Position numbers and translations under genes: made by a program
Assembly (NCBI GenBank): GCA_026874595.1
Contig: CM049310.1
Coordinates: 66,916,056 to 66,980,055, forward strand
Length of the DNA stretch: 64,000 nt
Direction: 5' to 3'
DNA from: Sipunculus nudus
Lineage: Eukaryota > Annelida > Sipuncula > Golfingiida > Sipunculidae
Notes under the pieces: generated by a model
What the model saw: only the letters and a program-made list of their open reading frames with translations
Told to the model about the DNA's origin: nothing
Databases searched by the model: none
In this document: positions 48,701 to 60,179 of the stretch, in pieces
Position numbering within the stretch: position 1 is the first letter of the stretch
Layout: each line of letters opens with the position of its first letter

Positions 48701-49158
48701 TTGCAGAAATATCCAAAATTCATGGACACTTTACGAACTTGAGTCGAAGTGGAAGACATGCAAAGCTTTCTGTTTCTCTGCAGAAATATGTGTGCAAGTT
48801 ATTTGATAGGTAGGAAACCACCGATGTGAACAAAGCCAGAGCAGGGATATTTTGGGACAGATATAAAAAGGATAACGAAGTGATAGACCAAGCACTTTCG
48901 CCTCCCTGCCATGAATGTCTGCAACTGCATATCGAACGTGCCAACTATGTTTGCTGCTTGTGGCGGCTGCCTATTGTTTCTGTTAAAGATGTCCCAAGTC
49001 CATCGAAACATGAATCGGCCGAGGATTACAGTATCAGGTGGACAACAGATCGATTTCCAGATGACTTGGTGTCCATGTTAACTAGTCTAGATCCAGAAGA
49101 CATTACTGATGAAGATGAGTGTATGTCAAATGATGATGATGATGATGAATTTGTGTAA
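45760..49158 (+). pseudogene. decayed gene for a mobile-element protein with zinc modules and FEN/XPG-like nuclease core
   Basis: I chose the start at ATG 45760 (MMSAKRKRRKDRNRK), a basic leader before the first module, and the stop TAA at 49156-49158 after an acidic tail (DDDDDEFV). Seen in order: YHRECYQKF (45985-46011), a CDIC pair (about 46125), NLGHSACYDVVLE (about 46970-47010), LFDWLPKDYMRIDVIAD (48058-48108), EEADT (48395-48409), SPSGDTDI (48470-48493), LLGLHAFTGNYYTSAFFRKG (48620-48679), YVCKLFDR (about 48787-48810), LSPPCHECLQLHIERANYV (48894-48950). The block order parallels the minus-strand gene at 21-25.6 kb, so they are relatives from different subfamilies. Many stops and shifts (for example at 48742) show it is dead. 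In relatives I remember, the GNY position is usually GND or GCD, so a metal-ligand aspartate is lost here. No family name is known to me. Confidence 0.78.
48320..48742 (+). other. longest open segment: the nuclease-like domain
   Basis: 140 codons stay open and hold all three acidic-site regions (EEADT, GDTD, GNYY) plus RKGKRICWSLLQKYPKF. The latter parallels the helix-hairpin-helix-like GIG/K segment that follows the GCDY motif in FEN1/XPG. It is the best query segment for a structure-based search. Confidence 0.65.
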
Positions 49159-49356
49159 AAAGTGATGGTATTGAAAACCGACAGAGGGCTTTGTATACTA
49201 ACTTTAAAACCAGCTGACTCTGATTAGCATACGATGAACGGATACATCACATATATTTAATTGTCATTTTGTATGATGTATACCTTTGCATGTTATGGAG
49301 GATGTTAAACCGATATCTTATAATAACAAATAACAAATCTTCACAGTTATCAATGT

Positions 49357-49732
49357 GGTAACATTAAGAAAACATTAAGGGGCGGGGGTTCAGTTAATTC
49401 GTATAATAAGAAATGTTGTTCGTAATATAACATTTTTTGTGATGTATAATGAATAGAAAATGTCCTTGCGTTTATTTTGATACCTAGATATATCAGATAG
49501 CCTCTATAAGACCGGAAGTTACGGTCTGAAATTCGCATAAAACCAGGCAACGCCGGAAACTAGTATTTTTCAGAGGGATCTGGAGAAAAATTACCCAGAA
49601 CTAGCATTGTTCTTCCACTTTCAGTCGATCAACAGGCAGAACCTATTTACGGGAGGTGTTTCGCCACCTGAATCAACCACTGGCATACATTTTCCTTTCA
49701 GGTGACCCCTACCTCATTGCACGCCCGGTCTA
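49357..49732 (-). repeat. right inverted-repeat arm
   Basis: Inverted partner of 44580-44938. It begins 198 bp after the gene's stop codon. Confidence 0.8.
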
Positions 49733-49870
49733 GCACCCATTCACGCCTTCATAGAGAGAGCGCACCCTTGAGGTAAACGTTAGCAAGGAGTCCAGGCTCG
49801 AAAGGCGGTCATATCGGGACGCAAACCTACAACCTCCAGCGATCTAACCATTATGCCGCCATGCTCCACA
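49733..49870 (-). mobile_element. tRNA-derived SINE head
   Basis: Read on the minus strand from about 49870: 'gcatggcggcataatggtta' gives an A-box-like sequence and 'ggtttgcgtccc' a B-box-like one (49816-49827), with tRNA-like spacing. It does not fold as a full tRNA. Its 3' part abuts or merges with the right inverted-repeat arm. Confidence 0.5.
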
Positions 49871-49919
49871 AGTATATAAATTATAATAATATGAATGAAT
49901 TATGAATGAAAAAATATGA

Positions 49920-50470
49920 CTAACTAAAAAATCTCAATTTTAATGGAGTGCAAGCCTCCGCCATATGGGTCCCTATTGTGGGATGCTCCCCAACCCGTGT
50001 TTGCATTCCCTTATTCTACCCATATTCCCATAAGTGACTGTACATCAGGATAATGTGCCTGATCCACACGAAACTCTAATCGATTCTTCGTCCATTCTCG
50101 AAATGCTCTGAAAATTTCATGAGATTCCGTTTCCACAAACACACACGAACGAGTATGAGGCAAATATAAATATTACAGAAATATTACAGAATGTTTGCCA
50201 ACTTATAACTGAGACAAGTAGAAATTTGCACTCAGAGAGCGCAGACCTACGCCAAATGGCACTGTCGGAAATGTAGCATTTTTCCTTAAAAATGTCTTGA
50301 TCAAGATAGAGATCTGGATCACCCCAAAAATGTCCTCAGTTGTTCCTTTTTATCATTGCAGAGCTATCCTGAAAATTTCATCAAAATCCGTTTATAACTT
50401 TTTGAGTGATGTTGCTAACAAACAGACAGACAAACGCGAAGACAAACGCCGCTAAAATAATAACCCTCTA
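49920..50470 (+). repeat. dispersed repeat with two diverged monomers and a CAGACAGACAAAC tail
   Basis: 'ctgaaaatttcatgagattccgttt' type sequence near 50109 recurs as 'ctgaaaatttcatcaaaatc' at 50372, and 'gcctccgccatatgg' (49953) recurs as 'gacctacgccaaatgg' (50243). It ends 'aacaaacagacagacaaacg'. This kind of tail is common on short interspersed or LINE-tail repeats in invertebrates. Confidence 0.5.
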
Positions 50471-51579
50471 GTAGCCTTAGGTTGTAAATGAGTACGTAAA
50501 GGTCTGGGTCAAATTTGGGAACCTTGTACCGATGAACATCTCTAACAAAAAATATACCTCCTAGCACATTAGAAGAGACGAGTAATTGGTACACTTATAG
50601 GTTAAAATCGAAAAAAGGTACAAAAAAGGTATCGTTACATTACCATTGATAATTGATAAGCCACCATGCGACTCATCTTATATACACGATATCATTCTGG
50701 CTGGTCAAACAATTATCTCACTCTCCTGTGGTGAGAGAAGTCGCCCACATTTTTATTTCACATCTAAATCAACATGCTTTTTAGTATTTATATTGTTTAT
50801 GTTTTCTTTTTAATTTATATTGAGGCCAGTCTCTGCAGCTGTCCTTTCATCGTGGTGTTATAATTGGCTGCAAGCTACATGAGAACAGATGGGACCGCAG
50901 ACGATTACTGTTATCACTTACAATATGTGCCACGGTCCCCGGACTTGCTATCTGGTTGTGACGTCTGAGTTGCCGGCTTTTGCCAAAGGACTTATTTAGC
51001 TCCTCCTCGGAGAACACCAAGATTCAAGTCAGAGGGTCGTAAGTCCTCTGGTCCACAAACATGCTTTCACTGCGCTAAAATGACGTGTGGTCGCAGGTCC
51101 AAACAACCCAATCGAGGCATTGTATAACATAAATCTCACCTGTCTTCTCACCAAACAGGCAATTTCGTTGGGTGTTTTATTTATTTATACTTGATACAGA
51201 ATTATTATCATGGAAAAATCTCCAGTGTCAAGAGACGAAGAACGTCATGGCAAAGCTTTCTCTGCTAAGAACTGTCGCCATTGTGAAGTTAGAATTGATT
51301 CATGACGTAATTGTAGATTTAGCATCGTATTTGACATGCTTTATATATTCATATGCCGTACACTGATCCGGGTTATGTAAAAGAGCGCCGGGTTTTATGT
51401 GTAACTCGCCTCGGTTTCCTCTCTCTCTCCGTATTAAAACAGTAATGTCCTCTTGTCCTTCTTGTCTGTGTGCATTCTCGCTTTGTGAGTATCTGTTTGT
51501 GAACTGGGACCATTCTACAGTAATGTCAACGAGAGGGCGTTACCTCATGACTGTCATCACAACGGCAACAACACCTAGA
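50471..51579. other. unassigned DNA
   Basis: I see no supportable gene. Frames of about 60 codons near 51.2-51.6 kb have no recognisable content. Confidence 0.5.
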
Positions 51580-54303
51580 ATCGTCTAGAATTAATGTTTA
51601 ATATCTCTGGGCATTCTTTCTCTGGAATCAGTGTTTCATTATCTTTTGGCTTTTTTTGTCTAGAATCAATGTTTTATTATCTTTTGGCTTTCTTCATCTA
51701 GAATCAGTGTTTCATTATCATTTGGCTTGCTTCATATTGAATCAGTGTTCTATTATCTTTTAACTTTCTTCACCTAAAATCAGTGTTTTATTATCTGTTG
51801 GCTCTCGTTATTTAGAATTAATGTTTACAACGTTCCGCTTTCTTCATCTTAAATCAATGTTTTATTTTCTTTTGGCTTTCTTTATCTGGAATCATTGTTT
51901 TATTATATTTTGGTTTTTCTTATCTAGAATTAATGTTTTATTATCTTTTGACTTTCTTAATCTGGACTCCGTGTTTATAATATCTTTTAGCTTTCATTAT
52001 TAAAAACCAGTGTTTTATTATCTTTGGCTTTCTATATCTAGACTCAAGGTTTTAATATCTTATGGCTTTCTTTCTCTAGAATCAATGCTTTATTATTTTT
52101 TGGCATTCTTTCTGTAGAATCAATATTAAATTATCTTTTGGCTTTCTTCACCAAGAATCAGTTTTTTATTATCTTTTAGATTCTTTATCTAGCATCAACA
52201 TTTTATCATCTTTTACCTTTGATTTTCTAGAATCAATGATTTTATTTTTGGCTTCCTTTCTCTAAAATTAATGTTTTATTATCTGTTGACTTTCTTTCTC
52301 TAAAATGAATGTTTATTATATTTTGGTTTCCTTTATCAAGAATCGTTTTATTATCTTTTGGCTTTCTTTCACTTGAATCAATGTTTTATTATCTTTTGGT
52401 TTTCTTTATCCAGAAGTGTTTTATTATCTTTTGCATTTTTTCAGCTAGAATCAACGTTTAATTATCTTTTGAATTTTTATCAGTGATTTATTGTCGTTTG
52501 GCTTTCTGCATCTAGAATCAGCGTTTTGATATCTTTCGGCTTGTTTTATCTAAACGTGTTGTTATCTGTTTGCCTTTATTATCTAGACTCAATGTTTTAT
52601 TATATTTTGGCTTTCTTTATTTAAAATCAATGTTTTATCTAGAACCAACTTTTTTTTCAACTTTTGGGGTAATTTATCTGTATACAACCTTTTATTATAT
52701 TTTAGCTTAGTTAATCAAGAATAAATTTTATTATCTTTTGGGTTTCTTTCTCTAGAATCTATTCTTAATTATCTTTTAGCTTTCATCACCTAGAATCAGT
52801 GTTTTATTAACTTTTGGCTTTCTTTTTGTTCAATAAATGTTTTATTTATCTAGTATCTATGTTTTATTATTTTTTTCCACTAGAATCAATGTTTTATTAT
52901 CTTTTAGCTTTCTTTATCGAGAATCAGTGTTTCATAATTCCTTGGCTTTCATTCTCTAGAATCAATGATTTATTTTGATTTTGGCTTTCTTGATTCAGAA
53001 TCGTTTTATTATCTTTGCATTTCTTTAGCTAGAATCAACGGTTTATTATCTTAAGGCTTTCTTTATCTAGAATTAATGTTTAATTTTCCTTATCTGGACG
53101 TAGGTTTTTTATCGTTTAGCTTTTTATATCTCCAGCCAGTGACTTATAAATTCTTTTGGCTTTGTTTCTCTTGACTCAACGTTTAATTATCTTAAATTTT
53201 TTATCTAGAATCAATGCTTTATTATCTTTTTGCTTTCTTTGACTAGAATCAATGCTCTATTATCTGTAGGTTTCTTCATCTAGAATCGTTAAATTATCTT
53301 TTGCATTTCTTCAACTAGAATCAATGTTTCATTATCTTTTGGCTTTCTTCATCCAGATTCAGTCTTTCATCTTCCTTGCCTTTTTCCCTAGAATCAATGT
53401 TTTATTTTCTTTTGGGTTTCTGTATCCAGAATCGTTTTATTATCTTTTGCATTTCTCCAGCTGGAATCAACGGTTTATTATCCATTGGCTTTCTTTATCT
53501 AGAATTAAAATTTAATTATCCTTTGATTTTTTTTCAGATTTTAGATCGAAGTTTTATCATCTTTTAGCTTTTTCAGTATCTAGAATCAAGATTTTACCTT
53601 TTGACTTTTTTCATCTAAAATCAACGTTTTTTATATTTGGGTTTCTTTATCCAGAATCATTTTTTTTAATTTTTGACTTTCTTTATCTAGAATTAATGTT
53701 TTATCTAGAACTAACGTTTTTTCATCTTTTAGCCTGCTTGTTCTATATTCAACATTTTATTATATTTTAGCTTTGTTATTTTGGCTTTCTAGAATTAATT
53801 TTTATTATCTTTTTGCTTGCTTTCTATAGAATCAATGCTTAATTATCTTTTGGCTTTCTTCACTTAGAATTAGTGTATGATTCTCTTTTGAACTATTTTT
53901 TATCTTAGATCGACGTTTTATCATTTTTAGGTTTGTTTATCTAGAATCAGTGTTTTATTATCTTTTAGCTTTCTTTCTCTATAATCAATGTTTTATTATC
54001 TCTTGCTTTCTTTCCCTACAATCAGTGTTATATTATTCTTTGGCTTTCTTCATCTAGAATCACCGTTTTATTATCTTAAGGCTTGCTCCATCTCTAATCA
54101 ATGTTTTATTATATTTTGACCTTCTTTCTCTGGAATCATTTTTTAATGCTTCATCTTTTCTTGCTTCACCTAGAATCAACGTTTCATTAACTTTAGGCTT
54201 CCTTTATCTAGAATTAAAGTTTTATAATTTTTCTACTTTCTTCGTCTAGAATCAATGTTTTATTATCTTTTTGCTTTCTTCACCTAGAATCAGCGTTTTA
54301 TTA

Positions 54304-55315
54304 GCTCAGCTGACTGAAAGGCATCTGAACTATAGCCATCACTTTTCGTCCGTCCGGCTGTCCGTCCGTCCATTAACAGGGTACAAATCGTAACCGCTGG
54401 ATTTGGAATCTTCTAACTAAGCATCCAGGAGGTCCATGAAAAATCTCCTTGAAAACATGAAATTAGGTCTCTGTTACCCATATTCTCCGAGCTTTTGGGT
54501 CTCGTAAGTAGCCCTCCCCCCCCCCCCCCCCCCCAAGAATAATAAAAAATTTTATACAAAAGGGCATGTATCTGATTTACTGCATTGATAACCATGATTC
54601 TCTGAATGAATATTGATTATGGAGTGTTCCATCAGTCCCTTCAAACTGGTGGAGCCACCTGTATTTTTTTCCTTATTTTTACGAATTTTTTCCTCATTTT
54701 GAGACCTTCAAGGAATTCGTCATGTGTTTACAGAGCACAAATCTTAACCACTGGACCTGGAATCTTCTTACTTGACATCAAGGGAGGTCCATGAGAGTCT
54801 CTGTGGAAACTTGAAATTATGTCTCTGTTACCCATATCCTTTGAGGTATGGGGCTTGTAAATACCCCTCATATTAATTGAAAATTTGATACAAAAGATGC
54901 AGTTTCTGGATAACTAATGGATTGATCACCATGAGTCTCTGCATATATACTGATCATGGACTGTTCCTGCAGACTGGTGGTGCCACCTGTATTTTTTAAC
55001 AAAAATTTTATCTCTATTTTTGAGATTTTCGAAAAAAAAGCCTCATCTGATAAAAAGGGCATAAATCGCAACCGCTGGACCTAGAATCTTCATTTTTGAC
55101 ATCTAGGGATGTCCATGACAAATCTCCCAGGAAATCTGAAATTTGGTCTCTGTAACCCATATCCTCCAGGGTATTGTGCTCGAAAGTATCCCCCCCCCCC
55201 CTCGATTAATACAAAATGTGATACAAAAGCTCCACCATCTGAATAGCTAATGCATTGATCACCATGATTCTCTTGTGCATATTGATCATGGGGTGCTTCA
55301 TCAGTTTCATCAGGC
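54304..55315 (-). mobile_element. poly-G family element inserted in the 38-bp satellite
   Basis: Three monomers in reverse orientation relative to 17280-19172. The terminus 'gctcagctgactgaaagg' comes first, then 'cgtccgtccggctgtccgtc', then monomers with C runs (about 54514-54533 and 55189-55202). Satellite units resume at 'tctataatcaattttttatt'. The clean junctions define both ends of the family. Confidence 0.8.
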
Positions 55316-55975
55316 TCTCCACTTCTATAATCAATTTTTTATTTTCTTCTTGCTTTCTTCATCTATAATCAGTGTTTTATTATCTTTAGGCTTGCTTCAT
55401 CTAGAATCAATGTTTTATTATCTCTTGGCTTCCTTTATATAAAATAAACGTTTTATTTTATTTTGGCCTCGTTTTTCTAGAATCAGTGTTTTCTTATAAT
55501 TTGGCTTTCTTTCTCTGGAATCATTGTATTAATATATTTGTGCTTGCTTCATTATCTTTTGGCTTTCTTTATCTTGAATCAGTGTTTTTTTATCCCTTGT
55601 TTTTTTTTATCGATAGTCAACGTTTTATTTTATTTATTTCTTTATCTAGAATCAATGTTTAATTATCTTTTTGCTTTCTTTCTCTGGAATCATTGTTTTA
55701 ATATCTTTTTGCTTGCTTCATGTGGAATCAACGTTTCATTTTTTTTTACTTACCTTATCTAAAATTAGTGTTTAATTATCTTTTGGCGTTCCTTCTCTAG
55801 AGTCAACGTTTTATTATATTTGTTTTTTTTTAAAGTAAAATCAGTGTTTTATTATCACTTGGCTTTCTTTATCTAGAATCAGTTTTTTTATAATACCTTG
55901 GCTTTCTTTATCTGGAGTCAACGTTTCATTTTATTTAGTTTTTTTTTTAAAATAAAATCAATGTTTTATTGTATC

Positions 55976-56365
55976 CGTGAAAACAGAGTTTTGCAGATAC
56001 TATGTTTTCAGCCGACTGCCGCCGCCGCCGCGTAGGTGTCCGGAGAACTCCTCCGTAACCGCTGGCCGGAATTTTACGAAACCTGGGATTATGTTCGGGT
56101 CACATGTGAACTGCTGCGCCCAGATTTTGTTTTGACCTCTGACCTTTCCTCTCTCCAGTGCGTCCATCTGTGCGTCTGTTTTGACACATTAACCCACATA
56201 TCTCGGGAACCATTTGAACGATCCGGAAAAAAATTCCACAAATGTAGCCCTGTTTCTCTGCTTTGGGATAAAATCACTCATATCTCTGCATTGGTTGGAC
56301 TTATCCACCTGAAATTTTGCATATGTATACATCCTGGACAGCTTTCTTGATTTTTTGACAGAACT
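55976..56365 (+). mobile_element. 390-bp insertion in the 38-bp satellite
   Basis: GC-rich sequence unlike the array ('gccgactgccgccgccgccg' near 56010, 'catatctcgggaaccatttg' near 56198). It interrupts the satellite, which resumes at 'taatctagaattaatg'. It has no terminal inverted repeat or tRNA box that I can see, and no coding signal: overlapping frames on both strands show no family resemblance. Confidence 0.55.
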
Positions 56366-56742
56366 AATCTAGAATTAATGTTTATTATTTTTTCAGCTTT
56401 TTTCATCTAAAATCATTGTTTTAATATCTCTTGGCTTCCTTTATCTAGAATCAATATTTAATGATCTCTTGGCTTTCTTTATCTAGAGTCAACGTTTTTA
56501 TTATATGTAGTTTTTTTATGTAGAATCAATATTTTATAATCTTTTGGCTTTCATTCTCTAGAATCAGTGTTTTAAATATCATTTGGCTGTCTGTATGTAG
56601 AATCAACGTTTTGTCATCTTCTAGCTTTATTTATCTAGAATCATTTTTTTCTGATCTTTAAGCTTTCTGTATCTAGAATAAAAATGGTTTTATTTTATCT
56701 CTTGGCTTTCTTAATCACGAATCTCTTTTTTATTTTCGTTTG

Positions 56743-58610
56743 GTTGACAGCTGACACCTAATCACTGTGCTAGACTTCACAGCCCGGATCTTGCCATTTA
56801 ACAATTTAGGAATCAACGTTAAAGGGCTACACAACAATTATTATATGAAAGAAGATATTGTTTAGCTCCTAATTTATTCAGGGGCAAAGGCCATTGGGTA
56901 CATTGGCTAAGGTCATCGGGTACGTGTTCCAATACTCTTCTCAGATTCCTGTCTATTATTATTTTAATTAACTTTATTATTGCTGTTGTTGTTGTCGTGT
57001 GAATTGTTCTTGCTGATGGTGTTTTTAGTATTCTGTTATTATCATTATTATTATTACAATAATTATTGATTGTGATACAAATTCTAGCAAAAATTAAATA
57101 CAAGATAAAAGACTAATAATCTAGAACTCTGGCATATATGGGCTTAATGCTCCAATGAAGAATTACAAAAATTCTGCACTCTCTTATCCCCAGTTTTGTA
57201 TGAGTAAATTTACCTGCCAAAATGGCATTTTGGGTAGAGGCACTTGCGAGGCACTACCGGCATGAATATCGATCATAACACTTGTCTTCTCTTTAAAGTA
57301 GCGCGCGGACTTTCTGCTGTCACGGCGGAAGATTAAATACATGCCAATCAATAAAGGCCAATCTTACACAAAGAATTGTGCAAATCTCCTTCTTGTATTT
57401 TTTGCGTCATGAGGAAGCAATCATTCATCAGAGCTTTCCACAAGGTCCTCATATCTTTTTGTCCTTTTCTTTGAACTTTTTGTCCGTGACTGAATCTCCG
57501 TCTGTTTGCGTAAATGCTGGTATAATTTTACAGTACCAGTTCGGATGTTTGGTTATTCTGGGGTGTTTCATAATATTACCTGATTTCAGTTATTTCTGTG
57601 ATATGACTCATTTTCACATCTATGTGGACATGGGAAAAGATGTCGGACCCTAATGCGGAATTAGCTAAGCTAAATTCTAAACCTCAGTCTACTGAGAGTT
57701 GATTGAATGATATTGTCGAATTGTCAAGGCTGTTAATTCAGAAAAACTTTTAGGCGGACGTAAGGTTTACAGGAAATGGTCGAAATAGTGTAGCCATTAA
57801 GAGAGTACTATCATTCATAAGTGACGAGAACAAGCATTTATGATGGCATACCTGCAGGGACTGTAATGGTACCTCTAGTGTTTCATATAAATAATTGTAC
57901 AGTCTTCGTCTATATTGGACGACTATTCACTGTTCAAATCGGAAAATTCCAAACCTTAAAACCAGTTAATTACCTACCGTTTTTACAAAATTTTGATTAT
58001 AATATTAATGATCTCTGTGTAATTCCAGTGAAGAATATTTCTTATAACGCATCTTTGACGGAGGAGTAAGCTTGTGTTTAAACACAGCAATGTTGACACA
58101 CCGAAAAACAAAATGTAACCTAAGGTGGCAGGTCATATATAAGCAGAAGTTGAAGGTTACTAGTCGCAAAAGGTCAATTGCAAAACCTTGGTTCGTCTGA
58201 CTTGCCGCCAGATATAAATGAATGTGTTTCGATTATTTTGGCCACCCATGTTATAACCACCTAGATATCTACAAAATGAACGGCCTGTGTGCCGTGAGAT
58301 CGGAGTTTTCTGGCCATTTTTATAAAATTATCAAGGGATTATCTTTAGTCAGTTAGATATCAGAATGAGACCCTTTAAAATCAATGTATATTTGAGTGTT
58401 TCCCCCAACAATATAATGGGCCTTATTTAATTGACGAAACATAGAAAAAAACTTCGTGTAATATTGAGTACTGAGTGCCCTGTAAATAATGCACGTAAGA
58501 ACCTGGGATGTCTCTTTTCACGCATAAACGCACATATGAATATACCATGACGGACACTTGCAAACTCTCCAGTTACAAAATCATCTGAGCGATTTTTCAT
58601 GCATAAGGAA
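56743..58610. other. unassigned DNA
   Basis: Contains simple TAT/GTT-rich tracts (about 56950-57070). Short plus frames at 57378-57653 and 57821-58069 have no recognisable motif. Confidence 0.5.
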
Positions 58611-59119
58611 GTTTCACACCGGGCCTACGTAGAGTTGCGTAGTGTGGTTCACCGACTTCGCCGAGCTTACGCTGCCTATACGCTGTCCCTTCGCTGACCT
58701 ACGTGGCGTACAGACTACGCCAAGCTTACGCTGCCCTACGCTGGCCTACGTGACAATACGCCGAGAGACGCAAAGGGGTACACGAGATGGACGCAAAATA
58801 TTAAACTTATTAATTTTTTTTTCGCGTACGGCAATGGTAGAGCACTGGACGCAGAAAGTAGGTAATTTTTACGAAAGTCTACGCAACACTACGCTACAGT
58901 GTGCCAGACCCACGTATACGTACGCAACCCTACGCTTGTTATACGCAATCCTACGCGTAGGTACGCCAATTGCATATGCCGTGTAGGTACGCGATGCCTA
59001 TGCACAGGGTACGCAACCTTACATCATCGTACGCAAAACATTTTTTTTCATGAGTACGCAGACTACTTACGGCGTACTCGGTACCCCGTAATATGCAACT
59101 CAACGTAGGCTCGTGAAAC
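58611..59119. mobile_element. 509-bp MITE rich in TACGC words
   Basis: Terminal repeats GTTTCACaccgggCCTACGT (left) and GTTTCACgagCCTACGT (right, other strand) both continue into GAGTTGC. The interior has some twenty copies of 'tacgc' or 'gcgta' in both orientations. No target duplication is clear. CpG density contrasts strongly with the flanks. Open frames inside are due to the repeated words. Confidence 0.65.
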
Positions 59120-59291
59120 CCTCTGTACTTATACGCAAATACGCGAACATGGAAACAAAGTTTAGACACAATAGACGGATTAGATTTTGAGTAAAAAAGT
59201 GTGCATTCGGGTCCGCAGAAAATAGTTATTAATAAGATATATTTCTAAAAATAAAAGAACCTTCTGTACCTTATTGTATCCTTATTGTTAC

Positions 59292-59682
59292 CAGTGGCGT
59301 CAATTTATCTTCCAGGATGGGGGATGACTTACATACAGACACCAACACACCCATCACACACACACACATATATACCTGTAAGACACATTTCAAATATATA
59401 AGTGTCTATACTCATGACACATTTCATTTGACATATACTTAATCACATGTCAAATATATTACAATAAAATTTTTAGAAAATAAGCAATTATGTTTCTATT
59501 ATAAGATAATTCTAAACCGGGTTTATATATAATATTTCATTGTAAACTCATTAATGGAACCAAAGTCTATATATATATATTAATATATTTAATTTGAAAT
59601 ATAAAAATAATATTCTCTGAGTAGTGTGTGTGTGGGGGGGGGGGGGGGTTATACCCCCATCCCCCCTATATTGACCACCCTG
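59292..59682. mobile_element. 391-bp hAT-type MITE with 8-bp target duplication
   Basis: Left end CAGTGGCGTCAATTTAT; right end, other strand, CAGGGTGGTCAATATAGG; both run into a 'gggggatg' block. The flanks ATTGTTAC and ATTGTTAA agree in seven of eight bases. An 8-bp duplication and CAG-start termini fit the hAT superfamily. The interior is AT-rich with no frame, and a G run of about 14 sits near the right end. Confidence 0.7.
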
Positions 59683-60086
59683 ATTGTTAAAGATAAAAAA
59701 AAACACTGAAAGTTATTGCGCTTTTGACTAATATGACGAATCAGCTATTTTAGAGTGTTATTACGTGATTTCATCAGATGACAGTTTATTTTGCAGTCGG
59801 TGATAAATCGTGGGCAATTCAAATATATTGGAGAATTATTCAGGTAAATTAGCAGCTTTAGGTTGTTCTGTTTTAAAACTAAAATGGACACAATCCAAAT
59901 TTTCATGGCGACGGATTACGTTGAAAACATTTGCACTTGTCTTTACCATTTGCACCTTTACTATTTAAAGTATTTTGTTTTAGGTCTCAATAGGCCGTGA
60001 TGATCAGTCAATTGGCATGAGGTGAAAGTGAAAGTGGTAATTGAAGAAGCCAACAAAAATGAAAGGTTTTTATAAATGAGCTAGCT
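59683..60086. other. unassigned DNA
   Basis: Nothing supportable seen. Confidence 0.5.
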
Positions 60087-60106
60087 TGTATATATGTATA
60101 TATATA

Positions 60107-60177
<71 letters not shown>
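60087..60177. repeat. (TA)n/(TG)n microsatellite
   Basis: TATG and TG runs lead into about 55 bp of TA, directly adjoining the tail of the SINE on its right, as expected if it grew from the SINE tail. Confidence 0.9.

Positions 60178-60179
<2 letters not shown>

Larger units (their letters stand above)
44580..49732 (+). mobile_element. 5.15-kb element with about 360-bp inverted termini around a FEN/XPG-like gene
   Basis: The left arm (44580-44938) and right arm (49357-49732, inverted) align end to end by eye at very roughly 80 percent identity. They share 'tagaccgggcgtg', 'tatgccagtggttgattcag', 'gaagaacaatgctagtt', 'gggtaatttttctccagat' and 'aataaacgcaaggac'. The single decayed gene lies between them in plus orientation, 822 bp from the left arm and 198 bp from the right. 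This is the layout of a DNA transposon with long terminal inverted repeats. No clear target-site duplication was found. The alternative is two unrelated inverted copies of a roughly 370-bp dispersed repeat, since a tRNA-like SINE head abuts the right arm. Confidence 0.6.
51580..56742 (+). repeat. 38-bp satellite array with two insertions
   Basis: The unit is approximately tagaatcaatgttttattat plus cttttggctttcttcatc, repeating every 36-40 bp (for example 51661, 51699, 51737). Without the insertions at 54304-55315 and 55976-56365 it spans about 3.8 kb, or roughly 100 diverged units. Because 38 is not a multiple of three, units are read in shifting frames; the Phe/Leu-rich frames such as 51821-52003, 53324-53515 and 55538-55762 are repeat artefacts and not membrane proteins. 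Confidence 0.93.

Noticed and set aside
51821-55762. Several Phe/Leu-rich frames that look like membrane proteins
   Set aside because: All lie in the 38-bp satellite or its junctions, where TTT/TTA/CTT-rich units give hydrophobic translations in any frame.
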